Below are positions 51,729 through 59,547 of a stretch of 64,000 nucleotides of DNA, one piece after another. The translations under genes and the position numbers were made by a program. Source of the DNA: Myxococcales bacterium (GTDB taxonomy: Bacteria; Myxococcota_A; UBA796; GCA-2862545); the NCBI GenBank assembly GCA_019634415.1, contig JAHQVJ010000116.1:1-64000 (forward strand), in the 5' to 3' direction. Every line of letters begins with the position of its first letter. Positions within the stretch are counted from its first letter, which is position 1. The notes beneath the pieces are model-generated. The model was given only the letters and a program-made list of their open reading frames with translations. It was not told where the DNA came from and searched no databases.

Positions 51729-52763
51729 CTACGGCACCGCCGACAGCGCCGTGTAGGTCAAGACCACCTCGGCCAGCGAGTCCGGGACGTACTCCACGTA
51801 GACGATGGAGTTGCGCACCTCGTCGTAGGTGTAGTGACCCTTCACCAAGGTGCCGTCGCCGTCGAAGACCGCGAGCGTGTGGCGCTCCACCCGCACACCG
51901 CCTCCCACCAGCGGCGAGTGCACCTCCACCTCGATGGTGCCCTCCATCGGGACCCGAGACAGGAAGTACTCCCGGCTGAGGCCCGCCGCCTGCACCCCCA
52001 GTCGATCGAGCACCCGGAACCAGGAGCTCTCCCCGATGTCCCAGTTGACTCCACCGATCTGCGAGGTGACCAGACCGTAGTCCTGACCGCCAGGGCCGCT
52101 CGCTCCGGGCTGGTCGCTCACCACCGTGGAGAAGGTGAGCCCTCCCAACACGTCCTTCAACCCGTCATACCAGCTGACAAAGTCGGCGATGCTGATGGGG
52201 TCGCCGTTGGTGTAGTCGAACTCGTCGGCGATGACCATGGTGTGCAGCGCCGCATCATCCCTGTAGAATCCTTGGTTCCACGACCGGGCGTCGAAGCTCT
52301 CGAGGGCGGAGTAGATGCCTCCCAGCCCCTTCTCTGGAGAGGCGCCTCCGTTGCCCAGGACCGCCATCTTGCTGAAGGCCTGCACCTGGTTCAGGGTGTG
52401 GGGCTCGAGCCACAGGATCCCGCCAGGGCCGGGCTGCAGCTTGCCCTGGTGCGCCGGGTCGTTCATGTCCGACGACACCACACCGATGTGGTAGGCCAGC
52501 CCGGAGTTCAGGAAGTACTCCATGAACAGCGGGAAGTTCTTGGCCAGCTCGCTCTGCTCGGGCCCCATGGAGCAGCTGTTGTCGACCATGAACAGCACGT
52601 CGACCTCGGGCTGCGTGGTCTGCAGGATCCGGTCGACCTGTCGCATCTGCTCGGGCGGAGCGGGAGGTGCCTGGTCGAGGGGGGGCAGGCCCGGGATCAC
52701 CTGGAACTCGCCGCTACAGCCGACGAGCGCCACCCCCACGATCACCGAACGGATCCGGCCCAC
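51729..52763 (-). CDS. von Willebrand factor A lipoprotein, intact paralogue
   Basis: The GTG start at 52763 has GGAGGG 4-5 bases upstream; the ORF is open further up but without signal character. The 344-residue lipoprotein has lipobox LVGC and a vWA domain opening at DVLFMVDNSCSM, where the MIDAS DxSxS is intact. GGASPEKGLGGIYSALE and SDQPGASGPGGQDY lie inside the fold. The C-terminus has YTYDEVRNSIVYVEYVPDSLAEVVLTYTALSAVP, which the truncated paralogue at 5311-6096 has lost by an amber codon. It starts 75 bases after the stop of the lipoprotein at 52839. Confidence 0.85.
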   Translation of the reverse strand: MGRIRSVIVGVALVGCSGEFQVIPGLPPLDQAPPAPPEQMRQVDRILQTTQPEVDVLFMVDNSCSMGPEQSELAKNFPLFMEYFLNSGLAYHIGVVSSDMNDPAHQGKLQPGPGGILWLEPHTLNQVQAFSKMAVLGNGGASPEKGLGGIYSALESFDARSWNQGFYRDDAALHTMVIADEFDYTNGDPISIADFVSWYDGLKDVLGGLTFSTVVSDQPGASGPGGQDYGLVTSQIGGVNWDIGESSWFRVLDRLGVQAAGLSREYFLSRVPMEGTIEVEVHSPLVGGGVRVERHTLAVFDGDGTLVKGHYTYDEVRNSIVYVEYVPDSLAEVVLTYTALSAVP

Positions 52764-52838
52764 GAACCCTCCACGGCCCAGTATGGCTGTAAGAAGCAGT
52801 CCGTGAGCCGGCAATGAGGCCCGCGAGCCTTTTTGCAA

Positions 52839-53519
52839 CTACCCGGCGTGGCGACGCATCTTCGCCACGAAGACGCTCCCGCAGTACTCGGCCATCGCCG
52901 AGAAGGAGGTCTGCAGCTCCTCGTTGCTCATCTTCTTGATCTGCTTGACGTTGTTGACGAGCCCCAGCGCCACGCTGCCCGCACCGGGCGTGCCCGCGGC
53001 GATCTCGCAGGTCATCCGACTCGAGTAGATGCGGTCGCCGTCGGCCTTGTAGACGCGGGCCCGCACTTGGTAGGTGAAGGTGCCCTGAGCCCCGATGTTG
53101 GGAACGCTGAGCCCCCACGACATCACCTCGAGCTGCAGCAGGTTGTCGGAGGCACCGCTGCCCGCGACGCTGAAGGGAGGCCCTCCGCCGAGGGTGTCGG
53201 CGACGCCTTGGAGCATGGCCGAGTTCGTCGCCTCGATGTCCACGGCATCCGCGAGCTTGCGGCGAACTTCCTCCTCCTTGACCGCCTGCACCACGTTGAT
53301 GACCCCCGCGGCCACCGCCGCCACGGCATTGGCAGCGGCCTCTTCCTCCGTCTCGGGATCGGGATCCACCACCGCGTAGACCTGCCCCAGCTGCGCGTTG
53401 GGTCCGGACTGGGTGATGATCTGGAGCTGCACGTCGTCGATGTTGCCGACCTCGCGCTTGAACTTGGCGTGGCAGCCCACCAGGGACATCAGGGCAGCGA
53501 ACAGGGCGATGGTTCTCAT
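52839..53519 (-). CDS. Lipoprotein of unknown function
   Basis: This 226-residue lipoprotein has leader MRTIALFAALMSLVGC (ATG 53519, GGAG upstream). The mature part contains a hydrophobic Ala/Val helix (NAVAAVAAGVINVVQAV) in the middle and a C-terminal half with VQLQIITQSGPNAQ-like and YKADGDRIYSSRMTCEIA strands. Two cysteines in the C-terminal half may pair (MTCEIA, EYCGSV). No family is recognised. It sits in a minus-strand run between the PilZ-domain gene and the vWA lipoprotein. Confidence 0.6.
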   Translation of the reverse strand: MRTIALFAALMSLVGCHAKFKREVGNIDDVQLQIITQSGPNAQLGQVYAVVDPDPETEEEAAANAVAAVAAGVINVVQAVKEEEVRRKLADAVDIEATNSAMLQGVADTLGGGPPFSVAGSGASDNLLQLEVMSWGLSVPNIGAQGTFTYQVRARVYKADGDRIYSSRMTCEIAAGTPGAGSVALGLVNNVKQIKKMSNEELQTSFSAMAEYCGSVFVAKMRRHAG

Positions 53520-53593
53520 GTCGTCGTCTCCTTCCGCCAGAGACTACGACGCCCGATTCAGCGACATTCGAGCACGCAGCGTACTTCCTGTTC

Positions 53594-54700
53594 TCAGCCC
53601 TCGGACGCCAGTGGGACCTTCGAATGTTCTTCGTCCGAGGCGGGCTCTGCCACAGAGTTCAGATATTCGACGAGGATCCGCAGCGAATCGTCGCGGAGAT
53701 CGGTGAAGGCCAACCCTAGGCGGGTCCCGTGCGAGCGCACCACGATGCTCCGCACGTCCACGGACAGCTGCACGACGTGCTCGCCCGGCAGCTCCAGCGT
53801 GAGCCGCGCACCCGCCTCCCCGCCCAGCATCCCGAGGCGCTCCAGCGGCGTGGCCACCGACACGGCAGCCCCCTCCTGCGACAGATCGATCACCTCGGCG
53901 GAGTGCGTGCGCCCCTGGACGTCGAGCACACCGCGCAGGCGATCGGTGGCGGGGGGCTGCACGCGAAGCGCGCGGCGCGGGTTGATGGCCTCCCACAGCT
54001 TGTCCGGAAGCTCCGCGGGGGACAAGGGGCTGCGCCAGTCGAAGGCCCAGGCCCAGCGACCACCGGCACGCCGCACGGCGACACCCTCCCCCGACACCTC
54101 GGTCCCACCCGGCGTGCGGACCACGATGGAGACGGGCTGCCCGACGACGAGCTGATCCCACAGGCTCCGGTCGAGCTCGATGACCGCATGATCGAGCCAC
54201 AGGTCCCGCAGCCGGCCCTCACCGCTCACCCGCCCCATCTGCACCTGCGCGGTGCCCCCGAGGCGCGCGAGGCGCTCCTGGCGCAGCCCAGCCACCGGAT
54301 CGGCGAGCTCCGCCCGCGCCTGTCCCAGCTCCTCGGTGAGGAGCTGCTTGGTGTGCACCAGGGCGTCGGTGTGCTTGAGCAAGCGCGCACGAGCCGACTC
54401 CAGCGCGGTGGCCAGCGCCCGGGTCTCCTCGGCAGCTGGCTCAGCCACCTCGCTGGCCAGCTCGCCCTGCCCCAGACGCACCACGCTCTGCTCCAGTCCC
54501 TCGAGCGCCGTGGTCAGGCGCCGTCGATGGGCCCACACCAGGATCCCGATGCAGCAGCAGGTGCCCACGGACAGCATCGCCATGCGTGCCCCGTTGCCAG
54601 CACGGTCGCCCTGATGGGCCACGTCACGCAGTGCATCGGAGGTCAGCACCACCGCACACAGCGCCACGACGAGCAGCAGATGGGATGGAATCCGCCCCAT
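53594..54700 (-). CDS. PilZ-domain membrane protein (c-di-GMP receptor)
   Basis: This 368-residue protein has two N-terminal membrane segments (5-22 and 40-57), a helical linker with coiled-coil character (65-140), then two PilZ-like beta-barrels. The second has the c-di-GMP-binding set RRALR (242-246) and DLSQEG (272-277, the D/NxSxxG motif). The first (about 155-225) lacks them. The arrangement resembles a HAMP-like signalling protein and predicts a membrane-bound c-di-GMP effector. It follows the kinase-FGE gene by 42 bases and precedes an unknown lipoprotein. Confidence 0.82.
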   Translation of the reverse strand: MGRIPSHLLLVVALCAVVLTSDALRDVAHQGDRAGNGARMAMLSVGTCCCIGILVWAHRRRLTTALEGLEQSVVRLGQGELASEVAEPAAEETRALATALESARARLLKHTDALVHTKQLLTEELGQARAELADPVAGLRQERLARLGGTAQVQMGRVSGEGRLRDLWLDHAVIELDRSLWDQLVVGQPVSIVVRTPGGTEVSGEGVAVRRAGGRWAWAFDWRSPLSPAELPDKLWEAINPRRALRVQPPATDRLRGVLDVQGRTHSAEVIDLSQEGAAVSVATPLERLGMLGGEAGARLTLELPGEHVVQLSVDVRSIVVRSHGTRLGLAFTDLRDDSLRILVEYLNSVAEPASDEEHSKVPLASEG

Positions 54701-54742
54701 GTCTCTGTGTCGGCACCCAGGGGCTGGAGTTGAGGGCCTCGG

Positions 54743-57262
54743 CTACCCGTCCTCCGAGTCAAGCCCGAACACCCCGCGAAACCCCACCGAGGAGTGCGCC
54801 AGGGTCCGATCCAGGATCAAGTTCGTGTCGATCTCGTAGTTGTCCACCCCCTTGCCCAGCCAGGTGCCGCCCGAGGCCGACGCCGACCAGTGCTCGGCGA
54901 AGTCGGGCACCACCACCCTGTCGTCGGCGATGACGCCTTCTCTGTCGGCGCACCAGTCACGCACGTTGCCTCCCACGCCTCGCACCCCGTAGGGGCTGAC
55001 GTCGAGGGGGAAGCTGTCCACCGGGGTTGGCTGGGGAAACCCGTCGGGGTGGCTGCTGCGAGTGTTGCACCACGCCGGATCCCAGTGATGGCCGAAGGGA
55101 AACGGCCGACCATCCACCCCCCGCGCCATCTTCTGCCACTCGAGACGCCCCGGCAGCCGCCAGGGTCGGCCCGTGCGCTGCGCGAGCCAGGCCAAGTACG
55201 CCCGTGCGGCATGCCACGACACGTAGGTCGCGGGGTACTCCGGCTTCCAGTCGTGAGGACGCTGTCCCCCGGGCACCACGAACCGCCCCTGATCGTCCCG
55301 GTCGAAGAACATCGCGCCCAGCTCGCCGGGCTGAGTGGGCCGATCCCGCGGCACCCAGCGCAGCGCCGTGGCCTCCTCGCCTCTGGTGCACAGGTCACTC
55401 AGGAAGTCGGCGAACTGCTGGTTCGTGACGACGAACCGCTGGACCACCATCGAGTGGCACCACAGCGCACGATGCTGCAGCCCCAGCAGCCCGTTGGGAT
55501 CGAGACCCGCCGTGAACCACCCCGCGGGAACATAGACCTCGTCGGCCTGCAACCATCCCTCGGGCGGAAGCCAGATCGGCGTGGGCTCCGACGCTCCCGG
55601 CGGCGTGCCGTCCCAGTGGGCCAGCCGCCGGATGTGCACGGGGTAGCGAACCGCTTGCCGCCCCGGTGCCTCGATGGTGCACAGGTAGCTGCCCATCGGC
55701 AGCTCCACTCGCTCCAGCGGAGTCGTGCCCAGGTCGCGCTCGGGTCCGCGCACGAGCCGTCGGTGCTCGGACACGTACGGGGCGATGCGCACGCGAGCAC
55801 CCGGCGGATCCGTCACCAGGGTCAGCGCACCGTGCCCCCTCAGATAGACAGCGCACGCCGCGCGCTCGGGGTGATGCAGAGGCAGCGCCCGCACGTGCCC
55901 GTCCAGCAGCACCGCAGCCCGTTCCGCTGCGCCGGCATCGCCTGCGTCCTCGGCCCTGCGGTGTGCGTCGCGGGTGCGCGCGATCAGGGCCACGTGGGCA
56001 TCCTGCAGATCGGGAGCCACCCGCAGCGCGGCGTGGATCCCCTGATCCACCTCCAGCGCGATGAGCTCGGCCTCCCGGTCCGCCCGCTCGGCCTGATCCT
56101 GCTTGGTCCAGCCGGGCACCTTGGCGGCCTCGCCCGCCCAGGGCTCGATCCCGTCCAGTAGCCTCGCCCCGTCCACCCGCAGGGCTTGGGCGCGCGCGCG
56201 CGCCTCCTCGGCTCGGGGAGCCTGGCGCAGCGCCGTGCTCAGCAGGGCCATCGCCTGCTCCCGTCGACGCGCACCGTCGAGCCAGTCCTGCACATCGCGA
56301 GCCAGCTCACCCGCGCTGGCAAACCGCTCGGCAGCCTGGCGCTGCATGGCACGCTCACAAGCCGACACGAGTGCTGGGGGAAGCAGCTCCTCTGCCGTGT
56401 GGGCCTCCGAGGGCTGCACGGGCGGCCCAGCGACCACCTGCTTGAGCACGGCTGCTGCGCTCACCCCCGTGTAGGGCGGCCGCCCCACCAGGATCTGGTA
56501 GAGCACCGCTCCCAGGGCGTACACGTCGCTGCGCTCGTCCACCCGCTCCCCGCGAGCCTGCTCCGGGGACATGTAGGCGGGCGTGCCCGACACACCTCCT
56601 GCCTCGGTCTGCTCGGCCCTCGGCCCCACCACCTTCGCCAGCCCCCAGTCCACCACGTAGACCTCGCCCAGCGGCCCCACCATCACGTTCTGTGGCTTCA
56701 GATCGCGGTGGATCACACCGCGCTCGTGGGCGTGGGCCACCGCACGGCACACGGCGAGGAAGACCTCGAGCAGCCGATGCAGTCCCACCGAACCCTCGGC
56801 GTGGGCCCGTCCGAGGACCGCCGTCAGGGCCTCGCCCCGGATCTCCTTCATGGTGAACCAGGGGCGACCGTCGGGCAGCGTGCCCAGATCGTGGACTGGC
56901 ACGATGTTGGGGTGCTGCAGCTGAGCGGTGGCCTGGGCCTCGTCGAGGAAGCGTCGTACGGCAGCAGGCGTACCGAGCAGGTCGGCGTGGAGCACCTTCA
57001 TCGCCAAGCTGCGGTTGAGCTGGTGGTCCCGCACGCGGCGAACCTCGGCGAACCCTCCCTCTCCCAGCAGCCCCAGATCTTCGTAGCGCTCCGAGATCCG
57101 GTCGACGGCGGGCGGCTCGACCTGTGCGCCCGCGGACAGATCGATGGTGGGCAGCGTGGCGCCCGCCGAGCCAGTCCGCGTCGAGAGGAAGGCCTCGAGC
57201 GCATCCACCAAAGAACCGTCCAGCCCATGACGGCGCACGAACTGCTCGATGTCATCCCGCAT
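54743..57262 (-). CDS. Ser/Thr protein kinase fused to PEGA and FGE-sulfatase-like domains
   Basis: This 839-residue protein has a kinase domain (58-340): GEGGFAEV (67-74), Lys89 in AMKVL, HRDLKPQN (185-192, Asp187), and DWGLAK (205-210), where DFG is DWG, as in many bacterial PknB-like kinases. A PEGA-like segment lies at about 490-555 (TDPPGARVRIAP). The C-terminal third is a formylglycine-generating-enzyme (FGE/sulfatase-modifying factor) fold: VVTNQQFADFL, ATYVSWHAARAYLAWLAQRTG, WRLPGRLEWQK and GGNVRDWCADREG. No catalytic cysteine pair is evident, so it may act as a binding domain. The layout matches kinase-FGE fusions of chlamydiae and myxobacteria. It is divergent from the FHA gene by 56 bases. 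Confidence 0.9.
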   Translation of the reverse strand: MRDDIEQFVRRHGLDGSLVDALEAFLSTRTGSAGATLPTIDLSAGAQVEPPAVDRISERYEDLGLLGEGGFAEVRRVRDHQLNRSLAMKVLHADLLGTPAAVRRFLDEAQATAQLQHPNIVPVHDLGTLPDGRPWFTMKEIRGEALTAVLGRAHAEGSVGLHRLLEVFLAVCRAVAHAHERGVIHRDLKPQNVMVGPLGEVYVVDWGLAKVVGPRAEQTEAGGVSGTPAYMSPEQARGERVDERSDVYALGAVLYQILVGRPPYTGVSAAAVLKQVVAGPPVQPSEAHTAEELLPPALVSACERAMQRQAAERFASAGELARDVQDWLDGARRREQAMALLSTALRQAPRAEEARARAQALRVDGARLLDGIEPWAGEAAKVPGWTKQDQAERADREAELIALEVDQGIHAALRVAPDLQDAHVALIARTRDAHRRAEDAGDAGAAERAAVLLDGHVRALPLHHPERAACAVYLRGHGALTLVTDPPGARVRIAPYVSEHRRLVRGPERDLGTTPLERVELPMGSYLCTIEAPGRQAVRYPVHIRRLAHWDGTPPGASEPTPIWLPPEGWLQADEVYVPAGWFTAGLDPNGLLGLQHRALWCHSMVVQRFVVTNQQFADFLSDLCTRGEEATALRWVPRDRPTQPGELGAMFFDRDDQGRFVVPGGQRPHDWKPEYPATYVSWHAARAYLAWLAQRTGRPWRLPGRLEWQKMARGVDGRPFPFGHHWDPAWCNTRSSHPDGFPQPTPVDSFPLDVSPYGVRGVGGNVRDWCADREGVIADDRVVVPDFAEHWSASASGGTWLGKGVDNYEIDTNLILDRTLAHSSVGFRGVFGLDSEDG

Positions 57263-57318
57263 GATCGAAGCGCCCCCGCTGTGCCGAATAGGTAGCTTAG
57301 CGAAGGGAGGCGCAGGTC

Positions 57319-58245
57319 ATGGCACTGTGGACGGAGCTTCGCACCGGACGTCCGCTGGTGCTGCGCATGCCCCATCGCTTCGGCCGGTCCCGCAGCAACC
57401 ACACGGCCCTCGAGGGCCCCGAGGTCAGCGGAGAGCACGCCATCGTGCGGTTCCGCGAGGGCTGGGACCTGCACGACCTGGCGAGCCGGAACGGCACCTT
57501 CGTCAACGGCGCCCGGCTCCCTCGAGGCGCAAGGCATCGCCTGGTCCCGGGAGATCGCGTGGGCTTCGGACGGCCCGAGCCCGAGTGGGAGATCTCCAGC
57601 GTCGCTCCTCCTGCCCCGTGCGCCATCGCCGACGACGACGTGGTGGAAGGAGAAGGCGAGCTGCTCGCGCTGCCGAGCCTCGACGATCCGCAGTGGGTGC
57701 TCCGCCACGACGCCGACGCCGGCTGGGTCTCTGAGGCGGGACCGGTGACGGACGGCCAGCGAGTCGACGTCGCCGGTCGGTCCTGGGAGCTTCGTCTTCC
57801 CGAGGCGCTCGTTCCCACGCACACCATGGGTCTCGACCAGGTGTCGCTGGAGTCGGTGTCGCTGCACTTCGTGGTGGCGCGCAACGAGGAGCAGGTGCAC
57901 GTGACGGTGCAGCTGCCCCACGAGCGGCATCGGCTGACGCCACGAGGCCACCACTACGTGCTCGTCACCTTGGCTCGACTCCGGCTGCAGGACGCCGCGG
58001 CGCAGGCCCCAGAGCAGGGCTGGCGCGAGATCGACGCGCTGCTCCGCATGCTCAAGATGTCGCGCAACCACCTGTACGTGGCCATCCATCGCAACCGCAA
58101 GGAGATGCTGAAGCTGGGAATCGTGGACGGCTCGGACATCGTGGAGCGCGAGCGTCGCAGCTCGAGGCTGCGGATCGGCCTGGCAGAGCTGTCGGTGGAT
58201 TCCGAAAGGCCCGCAGCCGAAGGCGAGGGCCCAAGGGACTTGTAG
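57319..58245 (+). CDS. FHA-domain protein with C-terminal DNA-binding-like region
   Basis: This 308-residue protein has an N-terminal FHA domain: GRSRSNH (22-28), SGEHAIV (37-43) and SRNGTFVNG (56-64), the phosphothreonine-binding residues Arg, Ser, Asn and Gly. The C-terminal half (about 195-290) is helical with LTPRGHHYVLVTLARLRLQ and SRNHLYVAIHRNRKEM, resembling a winged-helix output domain seen in FHA transcription factors. The last about 15 residues (SERPAAEGEGPRDL) come from a repeat that also covers the stop (58197-58334). It is divergent from the kinase-FGE gene, a natural kinase-receptor pair. Confidence 0.8.
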   Translation: MALWTELRTGRPLVLRMPHRFGRSRSNHTALEGPEVSGEHAIVRFREGWDLHDLASRNGTFVNGARLPRGARHRLVPGDRVGFGRPEPEWEISSVAPPAPCAIADDDVVEGEGELLALPSLDDPQWVLRHDADAGWVSEAGPVTDGQRVDVAGRSWELRLPEALVPTHTMGLDQVSLESVSLHFVVARNEEQVHVTVQLPHERHRLTPRGHHYVLVTLARLRLQDAAAQAPEQGWREIDALLRMLKMSRNHLYVAIHRNRKEMLKLGIVDGSDIVERERRSSRLRIGLAELSVDSERPAAEGEGPRDL

Positions 58246-58334
58246 CGCGACGAAGTCGCGCGGGATTCCGAAAGGCCCGCAGCCGAAGGCGAGGGCCCAA
58301 GGGAATTGTAGCGCGACGAAGTCGCGCGGGATTT
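58197..58334. repeat. Two tandem 66-bp repeat units with internal hairpins
   Basis: A 66-bp unit begins at 58197 and repeats at 58263 with one substitution (ACTTG to AATTG), with a third partial start after it. Each unit contains a perfect hairpin GCGCGAC-GAA-GTCGCGC and a GGCCC...GGGCC arm pair. Unit 1 overlaps the FHA gene: it codes the last 15 residues and its stop TAG. The second unit lies in the intergenic region. The structure resembles REP-like or terminator-like elements in high-GC genomes. The FHA gene tail therefore seems to have been replaced by the repeat. Confidence 0.8.
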
Positions 58335-58434
58335 CCCCAGAACAAGGGGCCACGAACCGTCCAGTAAGACCTGTAAGATCGCAGTCCCATACCGGACTTT
58401 CACAGCACGAACGAGTCGTGCGGTGGAGGTGCCC

Positions 58435-59547
58435 GTGAGGATGTTGTTCGCCCTGGGGATGGCTTGCTCGTCGACCGACGAACCCGTCCCTGACACCACG
58501 CTCCCAGAGCCCTCGGACACGGGCACGCCGAGCACCCAGATCACGCCCACCACCCCACCTCCCCGCGAGCCGGCTCCGCCCCTGCACGCCACCCTCGTGC
58601 TCGAGGCCGGGCTGGCTGCAGAGCCCGGTCACGCCGAGCCGCAGCTGCTGATGCAGGACGACGTGGTCCTGCTGGACGGAGTCATCGCCCACGACCCAGC
58701 GGACCCGCCGCTGGTCGCCGGAGACGTGCTGACCGTGCTGCCCGAGCAGGCGTGGCCCCACGCCGTGCTGCCCTTCAACGTGGCCACGGGTAGTGGCGCA
58801 CAGATGGCCCAGGTGGACGTGCACCCCGATGGATCGGTGGTCTACGTCGACGGCCCGTCCACGCCCGGCGTGGTCTCCCTCGGGGGCATCGTCTACAGCA
58901 AGCGCCCGGGCCAGCGCCTGGGGCTGCTGGACAAAGGCGTCAACGTGGGCGGCGACTACGCCGACGCCAGCGCCGCACTCCACGACGACCTCGTGGTGAT
59001 GGCAGGCTTCGTGCTCCCACCCGAGGGCACCTCTCGGGTGGCCGCCCCGTTCGTGGAGCTCTCCGAGGCCATGCGCCCCGACGCTCCACGCCACTTCGCC
59101 GTGCACAAGGACTTCGACGCGGCCCAGGCCTCGATCCTCGACGACGCCATCTGGAAGCACATCGGCACCGAGGCCTTCAGCCTCTCCGGGATCGCCTACT
59201 CGCTGGACGGAGGTACCGCGCTGACCCTGGGCCCCGACGCCGCCCACAACCTGGCTGGCAGCCTGCCCCGCGTGAGCCACCACGACGAGATCGTCTTGGT
59301 CACCGGCACCATGCGCGCCCGGTCGGGCCCCCTGGTGGAGGGTCAGCTGCTGGCCACCCTGCCGCTCGACGAGGCCCCGGACGACACGCGGATCTTCGCC
59401 GTCCAGCTCAACTGCAACCACGACTTCGACTCGGCCGCCCGCGTGGACGTGTACCCCGACGGCGACATCGTCCTCGCCGCTCTGCCCTCCGACGTGTGTG
59501 GCTTCGTCTCCATCGACAACATCCGCTTCGCCAAGGAGCAGTACTGA
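58435..59547 (+). CDS. Lipoprotein with three tail-fibre-like repeats
   Basis: GTG 58435 is chosen because GGAGG lies 5 bases upstream; a GTG at 58423 would put that SD inside the gene. The 370-residue product has lipobox GMAC and a Thr/Pro linker. Three about 90-residue units follow, each with the pattern of a strand ending VLLDG or VVMAG or VLVTG, a LP-P turn, a V-dG-V/I strand (DVHPDGSVVYVDG, DVYPDGDIVLA), then VSL-GI or SL-GIAY or FVSIDNI. This looks like the repeated beta-sandwich tip domain found at the end of phage tail-fibre and tip proteins, which bind surfaces. Its stop overlaps the next start (TGATG), so the two are coupled. Confidence 0.6.
   Translation: MRMLFALGMACSSTDEPVPDTTLPEPSDTGTPSTQITPTTPPPREPAPPLHATLVLEAGLAAEPGHAEPQLLMQDDVVLLDGVIAHDPADPPLVAGDVLTVLPEQAWPHAVLPFNVATGSGAQMAQVDVHPDGSVVYVDGPSTPGVVSLGGIVYSKRPGQRLGLLDKGVNVGGDYADASAALHDDLVVMAGFVLPPEGTSRVAAPFVELSEAMRPDAPRHFAVHKDFDAAQASILDDAIWKHIGTEAFSLSGIAYSLDGGTALTLGPDAAHNLAGSLPRVSHHDEIVLVTGTMRARSGPLVEGQLLATLPLDEAPDDTRIFAVQLNCNHDFDSAARVDVYPDGDIVLAALPSDVCGFVSIDNIRFAKEQY

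Noticed and set aside
58197-58334. Tandem repeat considered as a CRISPR array
   Set aside because: Units are contiguous with no unique spacers, only two copies, and no cas genes nearby.
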